Of a stretch of DNA of 64,000 nucleotides, positions 38,318-46,734 are shown in pieces. This stretch comes from Alteromonas sp. a30 (GTDB lineage: Bacteria; Pseudomonadota; Gammaproteobacteria; Enterobacterales; Alteromonadaceae): positions 62,001 through 126,000 of the forward strand of contig NZ_JABEPE010000012.1 in assembly GCF_026788005.1 (NCBI RefSeq), read 5' to 3'. The notes beneath the pieces are model-generated. The model did no database searches. It worked only from the letters and a program-made list of their open reading frames with translations, and was not told the DNA's origin. Position numbers and translations under genes: made by a program. Within the stretch, counting starts at the first letter, position 1; each line of letters opens with the position of its first letter.

Positions 38318-39331
38318 GTGTCTCGTTGTTGGTTTGAACTGGATGATAAAATTTTCGATAGTCATCCTATTGTGGCGCGACTCATCGACCTTGCTGTTCA
38401 GCGGGGCGCGAATTGTGATGCCTTGTTACGCGGTACAGGCATTTTTTATCAGGATGTGCAGCTCAACCGAACCACATTAAGTTATCAACAAATCAGTAAA
38501 CTCATAGCGAATGCCGAGAAACAAGTTACTTCCCAAGATTTAAGCTTTTTATTAGGACGGCGACTATTCCCTTCGAATTTAGGCGACATCGGTTTATTGC
38601 TCAGTAATACCCGCCACCTCAACAACATGTTACGCATGATGCAGTGCTTTCAAATATTGCTGTTTCCTTATTTGCAAACGCATGTGGAACGCCACGAGGC
38701 GCATACCTACCTGATTTTGAATCCGGCGATTGCCGAAAACGATCAACTTCGTTTTTTTATCGAGTTGCTTTGCGCAGCGATTCACAGCGCATGCAAATGG
38801 CAACTGGGGGAGATCGTGCCGCTACATTTTTACTTCACCTTTCCTCGGCCTCGCAATATTTACCAATATGAAGAGAACTTGGGCTTTCGGCTGCACTTCT
38901 CACAATCACTTTGCATGATTAGCGCCCCTAATGAATGGCTATACAAAAGCACACCAGAAAGTAGCAAATTAGTTCGCCAGCAAAAACGCTTGCACAGCCA
39001 ACAATTGCGTAACACGCAGCCGTTTAAATGCGGATTAATTCAGTATGTTTGTGAACGTATTAGACATGCTCCAAGCGCTAGTCTTGAAGATATTGCTGAG
39101 CAAATGCATATCAGCCCAGCCACGTTAAAACGTAAGCTCAAACAACACGGTACACAATTTCAAAAGCTACAAGATCGCGTGCGAATGCAAAGCGCGTTAT
39201 TCGATTTAAAAATTCGCGGGTTAGGAAATAAAGACGTCGCCCAAAAATTGGGATTTTCCGACCTTGCCAATTTCCGCAGAGCGTTTAAACGCTGGACAGG
39301 CATGACGCCCAAAGAAGTAAAGCAGGTTTAA
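38318..39331 (+). CDS. AraC-family transcriptional regulator
   Basis: A 337-residue regulator with an N-terminal Arabinose_bd-type domain (about residues 20-200, family of OruR/ArgR-like AraC proteins) and a C-terminal double HTH (about 245-335), including SASLEDIAEQMHISPATLKR and KDVAQKLGFSDLANFRRAFKRWTG. The start is GTG at 38318, 3 nt after the stop of the GGDEF gene, so the two are translationally coupled. Targets unknown; acnD-prpF lies 557 nt downstream on the same strand. Confidence 0.85.
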   Translation: MSRCWFELDDKIFDSHPIVARLIDLAVQRGANCDALLRGTGIFYQDVQLNRTTLSYQQISKLIANAEKQVTSQDLSFLLGRRLFPSNLGDIGLLLSNTRHLNNMLRMMQCFQILLFPYLQTHVERHEAHTYLILNPAIAENDQLRFFIELLCAAIHSACKWQLGEIVPLHFYFTFPRPRNIYQYEENLGFRLHFSQSLCMISAPNEWLYKSTPESSKLVRQQKRLHSQQLRNTQPFKCGLIQYVCERIRHAPSASLEDIAEQMHISPATLKRKLKQHGTQFQKLQDRVRMQSALFDLKIRGLGNKDVAQKLGFSDLANFRRAFKRWTGMTPKEVKQV

Positions 39332-39888
39332 CCTTTCTCTATTCGTGCTTTATGTTTTAATACTTCGCTTTAGACGCTCTCAACTTCAGAGTCTCTGTTC
39401 ATTCTTAAAATATCCTTCACCGCACCTTGTAAAACCTTCATTTTGAATTAGATTTAAATAAAGCCTTTGCTTTAAATCCGTACTCTAGGTGGTTTGTTTA
39501 TGCATGTAATACTCTTTACGCTTTCCCTATATTTACTGACTTACGAAACTGATGGGCAGTACGTTGCCAATCCAGAAATAAATAACGTTTCGTCGCAAAT
39601 CTACGTCGATTATTGCCCCAATCCCTCGGCCAGCTAAATCCAAACGCTTATGAACACTCTCATGGACGAGAAGCGTTGAGCACTTGAATATAACGTAAGT
39701 CATAAATCATTCTGCACCACGATTCAGCTCTCTTGCTTGTGTACTGTCACTTTTCCTTTGCATAAGACCAAAGACCCAACGCCTGCTGCATCTAAACAGG
39801 TAAATTATGTGGTACACTTCGCGACCAAAATATTCAAAACAAAGTCTTACTATTGTTCTTTTCTAGATTCTAAAAGACGGAAGGTAAA
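39332..39888. other. Intergenic region, AraC gene to acnD
   Basis: These 557 bases hold an imperfect hairpin at 39451-39478 (GATTTAAA with TTTAAATC), a small ORF at 39500-39637 described separately, and the acnD promoter and ribosome site (GGAAGG). I do not recognise an RNA gene. Confidence 0.4.
39500..39637 (+). CDS. Possible small protein, 45 residues
   Basis: ATG-initiated frame of 45 codons with AGGTGG seven bases upstream. The product begins with a hydrophobic stretch (MHVILFTLSLYLLTYE) and ends polar (IYVDYCPNPSAS), as in small secreted or membrane peptides. No homologue is recalled. A chance ORF remains possible. Confidence 0.3.
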   Translation: MHVILFTLSLYLLTYETDGQYVANPEINNVSSQIYVDYCPNPSAS

Positions 39889-42486
39889 ATGAACTCTACA
39901 TACCGCAAACCCTTGGCAGGTACCCCATTAGATTATTTTGATACGCGAGAGGCAGTCAATGCGATTACCCTAGGCGCCTTTGAAAAGCTTCCTTACACTT
40001 CTCGTGTGTTAGCGGAAAACCTTGTTCGCCGCTGTGAGCCAGAAAAACTCGAAGCATCACTTCGTCAAATCATTGAGCGTAAGCGTGAACTTGATTTTCC
40101 TTGGTTCCCTGCTCGTGTGGTATGCCATGATATTTTAGGACAAACCGCGCTAGTTGATTTAGCTGGCCTGCGTGACGCGATTGCAGAAAAGGGCGGCGCC
40201 CCCGCGAAAGTCAACCCAGTAGTGCCTACGCAACTGATTGTTGACCACTCTCTTGCGGTTGAACATGCGGGCTTTGAGAAAGACGCGTTTGAGAAAAACC
40301 GCGCCATTGAAGATCGCCGTAACGAAGACCGTTTCCACTTTATCAACTGGACCAAAACGGCATTCAAAAACGTGGATGTGATCCAGCCCGGTAACGGCAT
40401 CATGCACCAAATCAACCTAGAGAAAATGTCGCCGGTTATTCAAGCGCGCGACGGGGTTGCCTTCCCAGATACCTTAGTCGGTACAGACTCACACACACCG
40501 CACGTTGATGCCCTAGGCGTTATCGCTATCGGTGTGGGCGGTTTAGAAGCAGAAAACGTGATGTTAGGTCGTGCTTCTTACATGCGCCTACCCGATATTA
40601 TCGGCGTAGAAATGACAGGCAAACCGCAACCGGGCATTACCGCTACTGACATCGTACTTGCACTGACTGAATTCTTACGTCAAGAACGTGTGGTGTCCTC
40701 TTACTTAGAGTTTTACGGCGAAGGCGTGGCTCACTTAACTCTTGGCGACCGCGCTACTATTTCCAACATGACACCAGAATACGGCGCCACGGCTGCGATG
40801 TTCTACATCGATCAACAAACCATTGATTACTTACGTTTAACGGGTCGTGAAGAATCACAAATTAAGTTGGTCGAAACTTACGCAAAGGAAACTGGCCTTT
40901 GGGCAGACAGCCTTGTTGATGCCGAATACGAGCGCGTACTTAAGTTTGATTTATCATCTGTAGTTCGCAACATTGCCGGTCCATCCAATCCGCATCGTCG
41001 CGTACCCACTTCAGAATTAGCAGAGCGCGGTATTGCAGGCAAAGTAGAAAACGAAGAAGGCAAAATGCCAGATGGCGCGGTGATCATTGCGGCTATCACT
41101 AGCTGTACAAACACCAGCAACCCTCGCAACGTAATTGCCGCTGGCTTATTAGCGCGTAACGCCAACGCCAAAGGCTTAACTCGTAAACCTTGGGTGAAAT
41201 CATCACTGGCCCCGGGTTCAAAAGCGGTAAAACTATATCTTGAAGAATCCGATTTATTGCCAGAATTAGAACAACTAGGTTTTGGTGTGGTTGCCTTTGC
41301 TTGTACCACTTGTAACGGTATGAGCGGCGCTCTCGATCCAAAAATCCAGCAGGAAGTGATTGATCGCGACTTGTACGCAACCGCAGTGCTTTCCGGTAAT
41401 CGTAACTTCGATGGTCGTATTCACCCTTATGCCAAACAAGCATTTTTGGCATCTCCACCATTAGTCGTTGCATACGCTATTGCGGGTACAGTGCGTTTCG
41501 ACATTGAAAAAGACGTGTTAGGCACAGACCAAAACGGCAATCCTGTTACCTTAAAAGACATCTGGCCAAGCGATGAAGAGATTGATGCGGTAGTTGCCAA
41601 GAGTGTCAAACCCGAACACTTCCGCAAGGTTTACGATCCTATGTTCAACTTATCGGTTGATTACGGCGACGACGTTAACCCGCTTTATGACTGGCGTCCG
41701 CAGTCAACTTACATTCGCCGCCCGCCATACTGGGAAGGCGCATTAGCTGGTGAGCGCACATTAAAAGGGATGCGCCCTCTTGCGATTTTAGGCGACAACA
41801 TCACTACCGACCATTTATCACCGTCCAACGCTATTTTGGCGAGCAGTGCCGCCGGTGAATATTTGGCGAAAATGGGCTTGCCCGAAGAAGACTTTAACTC
41901 TTATGCAACGCACCGTGGTGATCACTTAACTGCGCAACGTGCCACTTTCGCTAATCCGAAATTGTTCAACGAAATGGTGAAGGATGACAACGGCGAAGTG
42001 AAGCAAGGTTCTTTTGCGCGTGTTGAGCCAGAAGGTAAAGTCACACGCATGTGGGAAGCCATTGAAACCTACATGGAACGCAAGCAAAACCTGATTATCG
42101 TTGCTGGCGCGGATTACGGTCAGGGTAGTTCACGCGACTGGGCAGCAAAAGGTGTTCGCCTAGCGGGCGTGGAAGTCATTGTCGCTGAAGGTTTTGAGCG
42201 CATTCACCGTACCAACCTTATAGGCATGGGCGTATTACCGCTAGAGTTTTTGCCGGGTATAAACCGTCACACCCTAACATTAGACGGAACCGAAACTTAC
42301 GAAGTTACAGGCGAGTTAACACCGGGCGCCGAACTGACCCTTATCGTGCATCGTACCAATGGTGAAACCGCAGAAGCAAAAGTGAAATGTCGTTTGGATA
42401 CCGCAGAAGAAGTGTCTGTATACAGCGCAGGTGGTGTCCTTCAACGCTTTGCTCAAGACTTCCTTGAGTCAGAAGCAGTTAAATAA
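39889..42486 (+). CDS. acnD: Fe/S-dependent 2-methylisocitrate dehydratase AcnD
   Basis: Aconitase-family enzyme, 865 residues, dehydrating 2-methylcitrate in the propionate-degrading 2-methylcitrate cycle. The 4Fe-4S cysteines are C406 (AITSCTNTSNP), C472 and C475 (ACTTCNG). Other signatures: GTDSHTPHVDALGVIAIGVGG, LGDNITTDHLSPSNAI and GADYGQGSSRDWAAKG. Opening MNSTYRKPLAGTPLDYFDTR and the prpF gene 24 nt downstream mark it as AcnD rather than AcnA. prpB, prpC and prpR are not in the window. Confidence 0.94.
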   Translation: MNSTYRKPLAGTPLDYFDTREAVNAITLGAFEKLPYTSRVLAENLVRRCEPEKLEASLRQIIERKRELDFPWFPARVVCHDILGQTALVDLAGLRDAIAEKGGAPAKVNPVVPTQLIVDHSLAVEHAGFEKDAFEKNRAIEDRRNEDRFHFINWTKTAFKNVDVIQPGNGIMHQINLEKMSPVIQARDGVAFPDTLVGTDSHTPHVDALGVIAIGVGGLEAENVMLGRASYMRLPDIIGVEMTGKPQPGITATDIVLALTEFLRQERVVSSYLEFYGEGVAHLTLGDRATISNMTPEYGATAAMFYIDQQTIDYLRLTGREESQIKLVETYAKETGLWADSLVDAEYERVLKFDLSSVVRNIAGPSNPHRRVPTSELAERGIAGKVENEEGKMPDGAVIIAAITSCTNTSNPRNVIAAGLLARNANAKGLTRKPWVKSSLAPGSKAVKLYLEESDLLPELEQLGFGVVAFACTTCNGMSGALDPKIQQEVIDRDLYATAVLSGNRNFDGRIHPYAKQAFLASPPLVVAYAIAGTVRFDIEKDVLGTDQNGNPVTLKDIWPSDEEIDAVVAKSVKPEHFRKVYDPMFNLSVDYGDDVNPLYDWRPQSTYIRRPPYWEGALAGERTLKGMRPLAILGDNITTDHLSPSNAILASSAAGEYLAKMGLPEEDFNSYATHRGDHLTAQRATFANPKLFNEMVKDDNGEVKQGSFARVEPEGKVTRMWEAIETYMERKQNLIIVAGADYGQGSSRDWAAKGVRLAGVEVIVAEGFERIHRTNLIGMGVLPLEFLPGINRHTLTLDGTETYEVTGELTPGAELTLIVHRTNGETAEAKVKCRLDTAEEVSVYSAGGVLQRFAQDFLESEAVK

Positions 42487-42510
42487 TTTTGGGTGACAGC
42501 GAGAACCAAT

Positions 42511-43692
42511 ATGGCTCATAAACCTCAAGTAAAAATCCCTGCGACCTATATGCGCGGGGGAACCAGTAAAGGCGTTTTCTTTAATCTGGCAGACTTACCA
42601 GATAAAGCGCAAATGGCAGGCGAACCGCGCGACAAACTGTTGTTGCGCGTGATTGGCAGCCCTGACCCTTACGGAAAACACACAGACGGCATGGGCGGCG
42701 CAACTTCAAGCACCAGCAAAACCGTTATTTTATCGAGAAGCTCACAACCGGATCACGATGTCGATTACTTGTTTGGACAAGTTGCCATCGACAAACCTTT
42801 TGTTGATTGGAGCGGCAATTGCGGCAACTTATCAGCGGCGGTGGGCTCCTTTGCTATTGCTAGCGGATTAGTTGATGCCGAACGCATTCCCGAAAATGGC
42901 ATTGCTACCGTGCGAATTTGGCAAGCCAATATCAAAAAGACCATTATTGCCCAAGTGCCAATCACCAACGGCGAAGTGCAAGAAACAGGGGACTTTGAGT
43001 TAGATGGCGTCACCTTCCCTGCCGCAGAAGTACAAGTTGAGTTTTTAGATCCCGCCGATGGTGAAGGATCGATGTTCCCAACTGGCAATCTAGTGGATGA
43101 TTTGGTGGTGCCGGGCGTTGGCACATTCCAAGCGACCATGATCAACGCAGGTATTCCAACCATCTTTGTGAATGCAGAAGAGATTGGCTACACCGGCAAA
43201 GAGCTTCAAGACGACATCAATAACGACAACGCCGCGCTCGAAAAATTCGAAACCATTCGTGCCCACGGTGCATTAAGGATGGGATTAATCTCCGACTTAT
43301 CCGAAGCGGCTCAGCGTCAGCATACCCCTAAAATTGCCTATGTTGCCCCACCACAAGCCTACACGGCATCCAGTGGCAAAGCCGTACAAGAAAACGATAT
43401 TGATTTGTTAGTGCGTGCGCTTTCGATGGGGAAATTACATCACGCCATGATGGGCACCGCCGCCGTCGCCATTGCCACAGCGGCTGCTATTCCCGGCACC
43501 TTGGTTAACTTAGCGGCTGGTGGTGGCGCTCGTGACGCAGTCCGCTTCGGCCATCCCTCTGGCACGCTAAAAGTAGGCGCAGAGGCCAAAGAAGTTAATG
43601 GCGAATGGACAGCAACCAAAGCGATTATGAGTCGTAGTGCTCGAGTATTAATGGAAGGCTGGGTTCGTGTTCCCGGCGACACATTAGACTAA
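42511..43692 (+). CDS. prpF: 2-methylaconitate cis-trans isomerase PrpF
   Basis: Isomerase that works with AcnD in the methylcitrate cycle, 393 residues. Recognised from IPATYMRGGTSKGVFFNLADLP, the CGNLSAAVGSFAI motif with the conserved cysteine, and MLGKLHHAMMGTAAVA-like sequence (SMGKLHHAMMGTAAVAIATA). The ATG at 42511 gives the family start; a GTG 18 nt earlier is in frame but less likely. Cotranscribed with acnD. Confidence 0.95.
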   Translation: MAHKPQVKIPATYMRGGTSKGVFFNLADLPDKAQMAGEPRDKLLLRVIGSPDPYGKHTDGMGGATSSTSKTVILSRSSQPDHDVDYLFGQVAIDKPFVDWSGNCGNLSAAVGSFAIASGLVDAERIPENGIATVRIWQANIKKTIIAQVPITNGEVQETGDFELDGVTFPAAEVQVEFLDPADGEGSMFPTGNLVDDLVVPGVGTFQATMINAGIPTIFVNAEEIGYTGKELQDDINNDNAALEKFETIRAHGALRMGLISDLSEAAQRQHTPKIAYVAPPQAYTASSGKAVQENDIDLLVRALSMGKLHHAMMGTAAVAIATAAAIPGTLVNLAAGGGARDAVRFGHPSGTLKVGAEAKEVNGEWTATKAIMSRSARVLMEGWVRVPGDTLD

Positions 43693-43720
43693 AATCACAC
43701 CGTCACATAATAAACCACTC

Positions 43721-43764
43721 AATACGGTTTTAATTATTCACTCCTAATAAATTAAAACCGTATT
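43721..43764. repeat. 15-bp perfect inverted repeat after prpF
   Basis: AATACGGTTTTAATT (43721-43735) and its exact complement AATTAAAACCGTATT (43750-43764) around a 14-nt loop, 28 nt after the prpF stop. No T tract follows, so it is not a classic terminator; it may stabilise the 3' end or be a processing site. Confidence 0.8.
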
Positions 43765-43903
43765 CTCTCTCATACAAAAGTCATTTCGATAAGTTTTTAC
43801 TCCGTTGACTTTCATATTTGAATCATTAGACTCGATTAAAAACAAGTAATGGATTACAAATTTTGCCAATTAGGTGAAATCGTATTTTTAATGGAGAAGT
43901 TAA

Positions 43904-44338
43904 ATGGATTTACGTTTTATTCCGCAAACCATCGGACCGGAAGCCGAGATTATTAATGTAAAAGTCGCCCCACAGTTATTTAACCTACTTGAACTTGCAA
44001 GCATTGAATTAGGCAACGATAGTCCAGAGTATCACTCTGCCATCCTTAGTTTTTTCCTCGATAAGCTATCGAAACAACAGTTTTCTCCTTTTGTTGTTAA
44101 TCGCCAATTAAATCATGGGATCCTTAAAGGAAAAGCGATGAAAACAATTACGTTTAGTGGCTGGGAATTGAGTCAACGCATCAGTTTAATTAGAGCCAAA
44201 TCTTGCCTGAATGCAACCGGCGATATTATCAAATTAGTTATTTTGAATATTTACGAAGAAGTCTTAAAAGAAAGAAAAGTGAAGCAAATTCAGAAAGTAC
44301 GAAAACAAATAGCTCAATTCCACACACTCTATATTTGA
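43904..44338 (+). CDS. Uncharacterised protein with two ribbon-helix-helix-like halves
   Basis: A 144-residue protein, cytosolic, not recognised. Each half has a short strand, then two helices: residues about 17-57 (IINVKVAPQLFNLLELASIE, then SPEYHSAILSFFLDKLS) and about 78-120 (KTITFSGWELSQRISLIRAK, then TGDIIKLVILNIYEEVLKER). This pattern recalls tandem MetJ/Arc/CopG-type DNA-binding units, with a basic C-terminal tail. It starts an AT-rich cassette and converges on the flavoprotein gene. GGAGAAG is upstream. The fold is my inference. Confidence 0.6.
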   Translation: MDLRFIPQTIGPEAEIINVKVAPQLFNLLELASIELGNDSPEYHSAILSFFLDKLSKQQFSPFVVNRQLNHGILKGKAMKTITFSGWELSQRISLIRAKSCLNATGDIIKLVILNIYEEVLKERKVKQIQKVRKQIAQFHTLYI

Positions 44339-44365
44339 GCAACACCACTTTGGATATATTGACTA

Positions 44366-44392
44366 AATAGCCCGTCATTAAAACGGGCTATT
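44366..44392. terminator. Hairpin terminator, 43.9 kb gene / flavoprotein
   Basis: Perfect stem AATAGCCCGT / ACGGGCTATT with a 7-nt loop between two convergent genes. T tracts are short, so efficiency is uncertain. Confidence 0.6.
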
Positions 44393-44404
44393 CTCTGATT
44401 AGTA

Positions 44405-45628
44405 TTAGGCGGCGCGTCTTTCCCAAAATATAGCCGTACTCCAACGTCTTTCTTGTGCGTAATACGACAGTTTTTCAGCTTCAAACTGATGCCAAATACG
44501 CTCTAATTGCTGTTGGAATTCAAACGATATAGCCGTTTTACTCACCTCTGATTCAATGCCAAAGTTTATAATTAACTCACTTAACTGCATCGCACTTGCC
44601 ATCGCCTGAAATAGCGCCTGTGAGCTTAATGGATCCAAACTCATCGCGGCATCGCCCACAGCGAACCAATTATTCATATCAGGCGCTAACAAACGCGAAG
44701 AGTTAACATTTTTAACACCACAATGCGCTTCACTGCCCGAAATCCGTTTTGCCAAAACCTTTTTCAACTCAGGAATAAATTGCGCTGCTTTGATTAAAGA
44801 CTCCGTGGATGTCAGCAATCCGGTATCAAGCAAATCGCTATCGGTTTGATAAGAAAGCAGCATTAGTGTGCCGTTACCACTAGGCGCTGTAGTTTGAGGT
44901 TGCTGATGTAATGAAGTTTCAGGAATAGGAGAGCAATACCACCAGCCATTCTCTGCTGGATGGACGCTGCTGATTTCGTTACTTTCTTTAGAGCGATAAG
45001 TCATCCAGACAGAAACTAGTTGATCTTCTTGTGCATACCTAGCGCCTTGTTGATTTGCAAAGGTTGCCTGACGACCTGTAGCTTCGACAACGACTTTTGC
45101 ACTGACAGTTTGTTTATGTTCTGGTGATTCACCACTTAAAAACAAGCGCCACTTATCTTCATGCAAAGCTGATTGTTGAAGTGACAAAGAGCGTAAATCC
45201 GGTATCCCTCTTAACACAACCTTTTCTCTAAGTTGTTGCTCAAGCATCCGATGATTCACAATCCACCCTAACCCATCCGGGTTCCTGTGACATCCCAGCG
45301 TATGAATTTCTTCATTCCCCCAATCCGAAATCAAACCTCGTCGCGAACAAAGGTGTTTGCTTAAAATGTCATCAAGAGAAAGTTTTTCAAGTATATAACG
45401 AGCGGAATAAGGAAGTGTTTCACCTAAATATATTGGCTGAGAGCGCTCAACATCAACGAGCGTTACGGAATAATGAGGAGCAAGCGCTAAAGCAGTAATA
45501 CAACCACCAATACCAGCACCAATAATCGCTATATCAGTTTCAATAACTTGCCCATAACTGCCCGAAATAGAACACTCATCAAATGAATGTTGCTGCTCAA
45601 ATAGTGACTCATTTCTTACGCTACTCAT
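44405..45628 (-). CDS. FAD-dependent monooxygenase, LodB/QhpG-like
   Basis: A 407-residue flavoprotein. Dinucleotide-binding motif GAGIGG at 37-42 after TDIAII; substrate-domain motif GWWYCSPIP; and FAD motif AVGDAAMSLDPLSSQALFQAM. The WWYxxPxP and GDAAxxxDPLSSQ combination resembles flavoproteins that modify protein-derived tryptophan (LodB, QhpG) and the flavin-dependent halogenase relatives. The usual partners (LodA-type oxidase, QhpC-type subunit with radical SAM enzyme) are absent here. AGGG lies before the ATG. The substrate is unknown. Confidence 0.72.
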   Translation of the reverse strand: MSSVRNESLFEQQHSFDECSISGSYGQVIETDIAIIGAGIGGCITALALAPHYSVTLVDVERSQPIYLGETLPYSARYILEKLSLDDILSKHLCSRRGLISDWGNEEIHTLGCHRNPDGLGWIVNHRMLEQQLREKVVLRGIPDLRSLSLQQSALHEDKWRLFLSGESPEHKQTVSAKVVVEATGRQATFANQQGARYAQEDQLVSVWMTYRSKESNEISSVHPAENGWWYCSPIPETSLHQQPQTTAPSGNGTLMLLSYQTDSDLLDTGLLTSTESLIKAAQFIPELKKVLAKRISGSEAHCGVKNVNSSRLLAPDMNNWFAVGDAAMSLDPLSSQALFQAMASAMQLSELIINFGIESEVSKTAISFEFQQQLERIWHQFEAEKLSYYAQERRWSTAIFWERRAA

Positions 45629-46187
45629 GTTATTCCCTACAAGCTATGTCTCGCCTCAAAAAATGGGCAAAAAGCATACAATTAGGAACAGTTTAATAAC
45701 GGTTGGAAACTTTGCCTATTAGACTAATGTTTATATCTACGTATTAATTGCAACAACAAGCCATACTCGAAGTATAGTCATATATATCAAATAGTTAATT
45801 AAGTATTTAAGAAATAAAAGAAGATAATGGGTTAAAATATTACTTATTTATTTATCTTGACGAGGGTAAAAAAACAACAATATTGAGATTTATGTCACTA
45901 TTGGCGTATTTTTATATATAATATTAATTAATTTTACATAATAAAAAGTATAAAAATTAAGCAATTCGAGAAATGCTTTTCCATTTTCAGGTGTCGCGGA
46001 CATCAAAATCTATTTATCGGCAAAAGCATGCCGCTTTAACACTTCTTTGCCGTTTAATCCTCCGCCAAACACCACACAAAATAGTAGAAATTAACGCAGA
46101 CTCTCAATTTAAGGTCGTTTTTAGCTTTTATATCTTGGCATGAAAAATGCTATTTAATCGTTATCAGTTATAAAAAACGGAAGAGCT
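45629..46187. other. AT-rich divergent region, flavoprotein / 149-residue protein
   Basis: This 559-base stretch is very AT-rich in its centre. It must carry both divergent promoters; GGAAGAG precedes the rightward gene. I do not see a gene, repeat array or attachment site in it. Confidence 0.4.
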
Positions 46188-46637
46188 ATGGATACTATCC
46201 AATCAAATCAATTGTCGAATGCAGTACCAATCACAGCCGGTACAAACGTCACACCACAAGGTGAACTAATTCAAGGAGATCGTTTCGATAAAAATCCCCT
46301 AGAGAAACTCCAGCTTTTCAGCGAAGCCGAAGAACAAGCTCTGCGTGAGAAACAACTCAATGAGAAAGTAGAAACACTCATTGAATTTAATGGTCAACCT
46401 CTTGCTGCATTTGGTGCAGATGGGTTCAAGACCTTTTTCAAGAATGCTGACGGTGCTTTAGCCAGTAGATTCAACCCGAACGATAAGGAAGGTATTATTG
46501 CAGCGTTAAAAGACAAATATGGAGATAAGCTTGACATAACTCAGTTCAACGAAGCTAATGCCCCTTCCCGAGCCGATATATATGACAAAGCTTATGGAGC
46601 AGCCTTTTCCCGCAATCCAGTCAACACTTTTGCTTAA
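46188..46637 (+). CDS. Uncharacterised 149-residue protein
   Basis: Not recognised. The product has no signal peptide, no transmembrane segment, and no Cys, Trp or His. A polar N terminus (about residues 1-40) precedes a helical charged segment (LEKLQLFSEAEEQALREKQL), then a compact region with FGADGFKTFFKNADGAL and a C terminus ending in FSRNPVNTFA. GGAAGAG precedes the ATG. It lies between the divergent flavoprotein gene and the convergent RTX gene, within the AT-rich cassette. It could be a secretion substrate or a cytosolic partner; neither can be shown. Confidence 0.7.
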   Translation: MDTIQSNQLSNAVPITAGTNVTPQGELIQGDRFDKNPLEKLQLFSEAEEQALREKQLNEKVETLIEFNGQPLAAFGADGFKTFFKNADGALASRFNPNDKEGIIAALKDKYGDKLDITQFNEANAPSRADIYDKAYGAAFSRNPVNTFA

Positions 46638-46668
46638 GGAAATGGAAATGCTATCAGACTTATTAAGA

Positions 46669-46697
46669 AAGCGTGTCCCAAAACTGGGTACACGCTT
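46669..46697. terminator. Hairpin between 149-residue protein gene and RTX gene
   Basis: Inverted repeat AAGCGTGTCCCA / TGGGTACACGCTT with one bulged base and a 4-nt loop between convergent genes. There is no long T run. Confidence 0.6.
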
Positions 46698-46734
46698 CTA
46701 CAATCATATTTCTTAGTATATTACTAGCTGAACG

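Noticed and set aside
40065-41627. Several minus-strand frames of 60-140 codons
   Set aside because: Antisense to acnD, with product sequences rich in Ser, Thr and Arg and no recognisable motifs.
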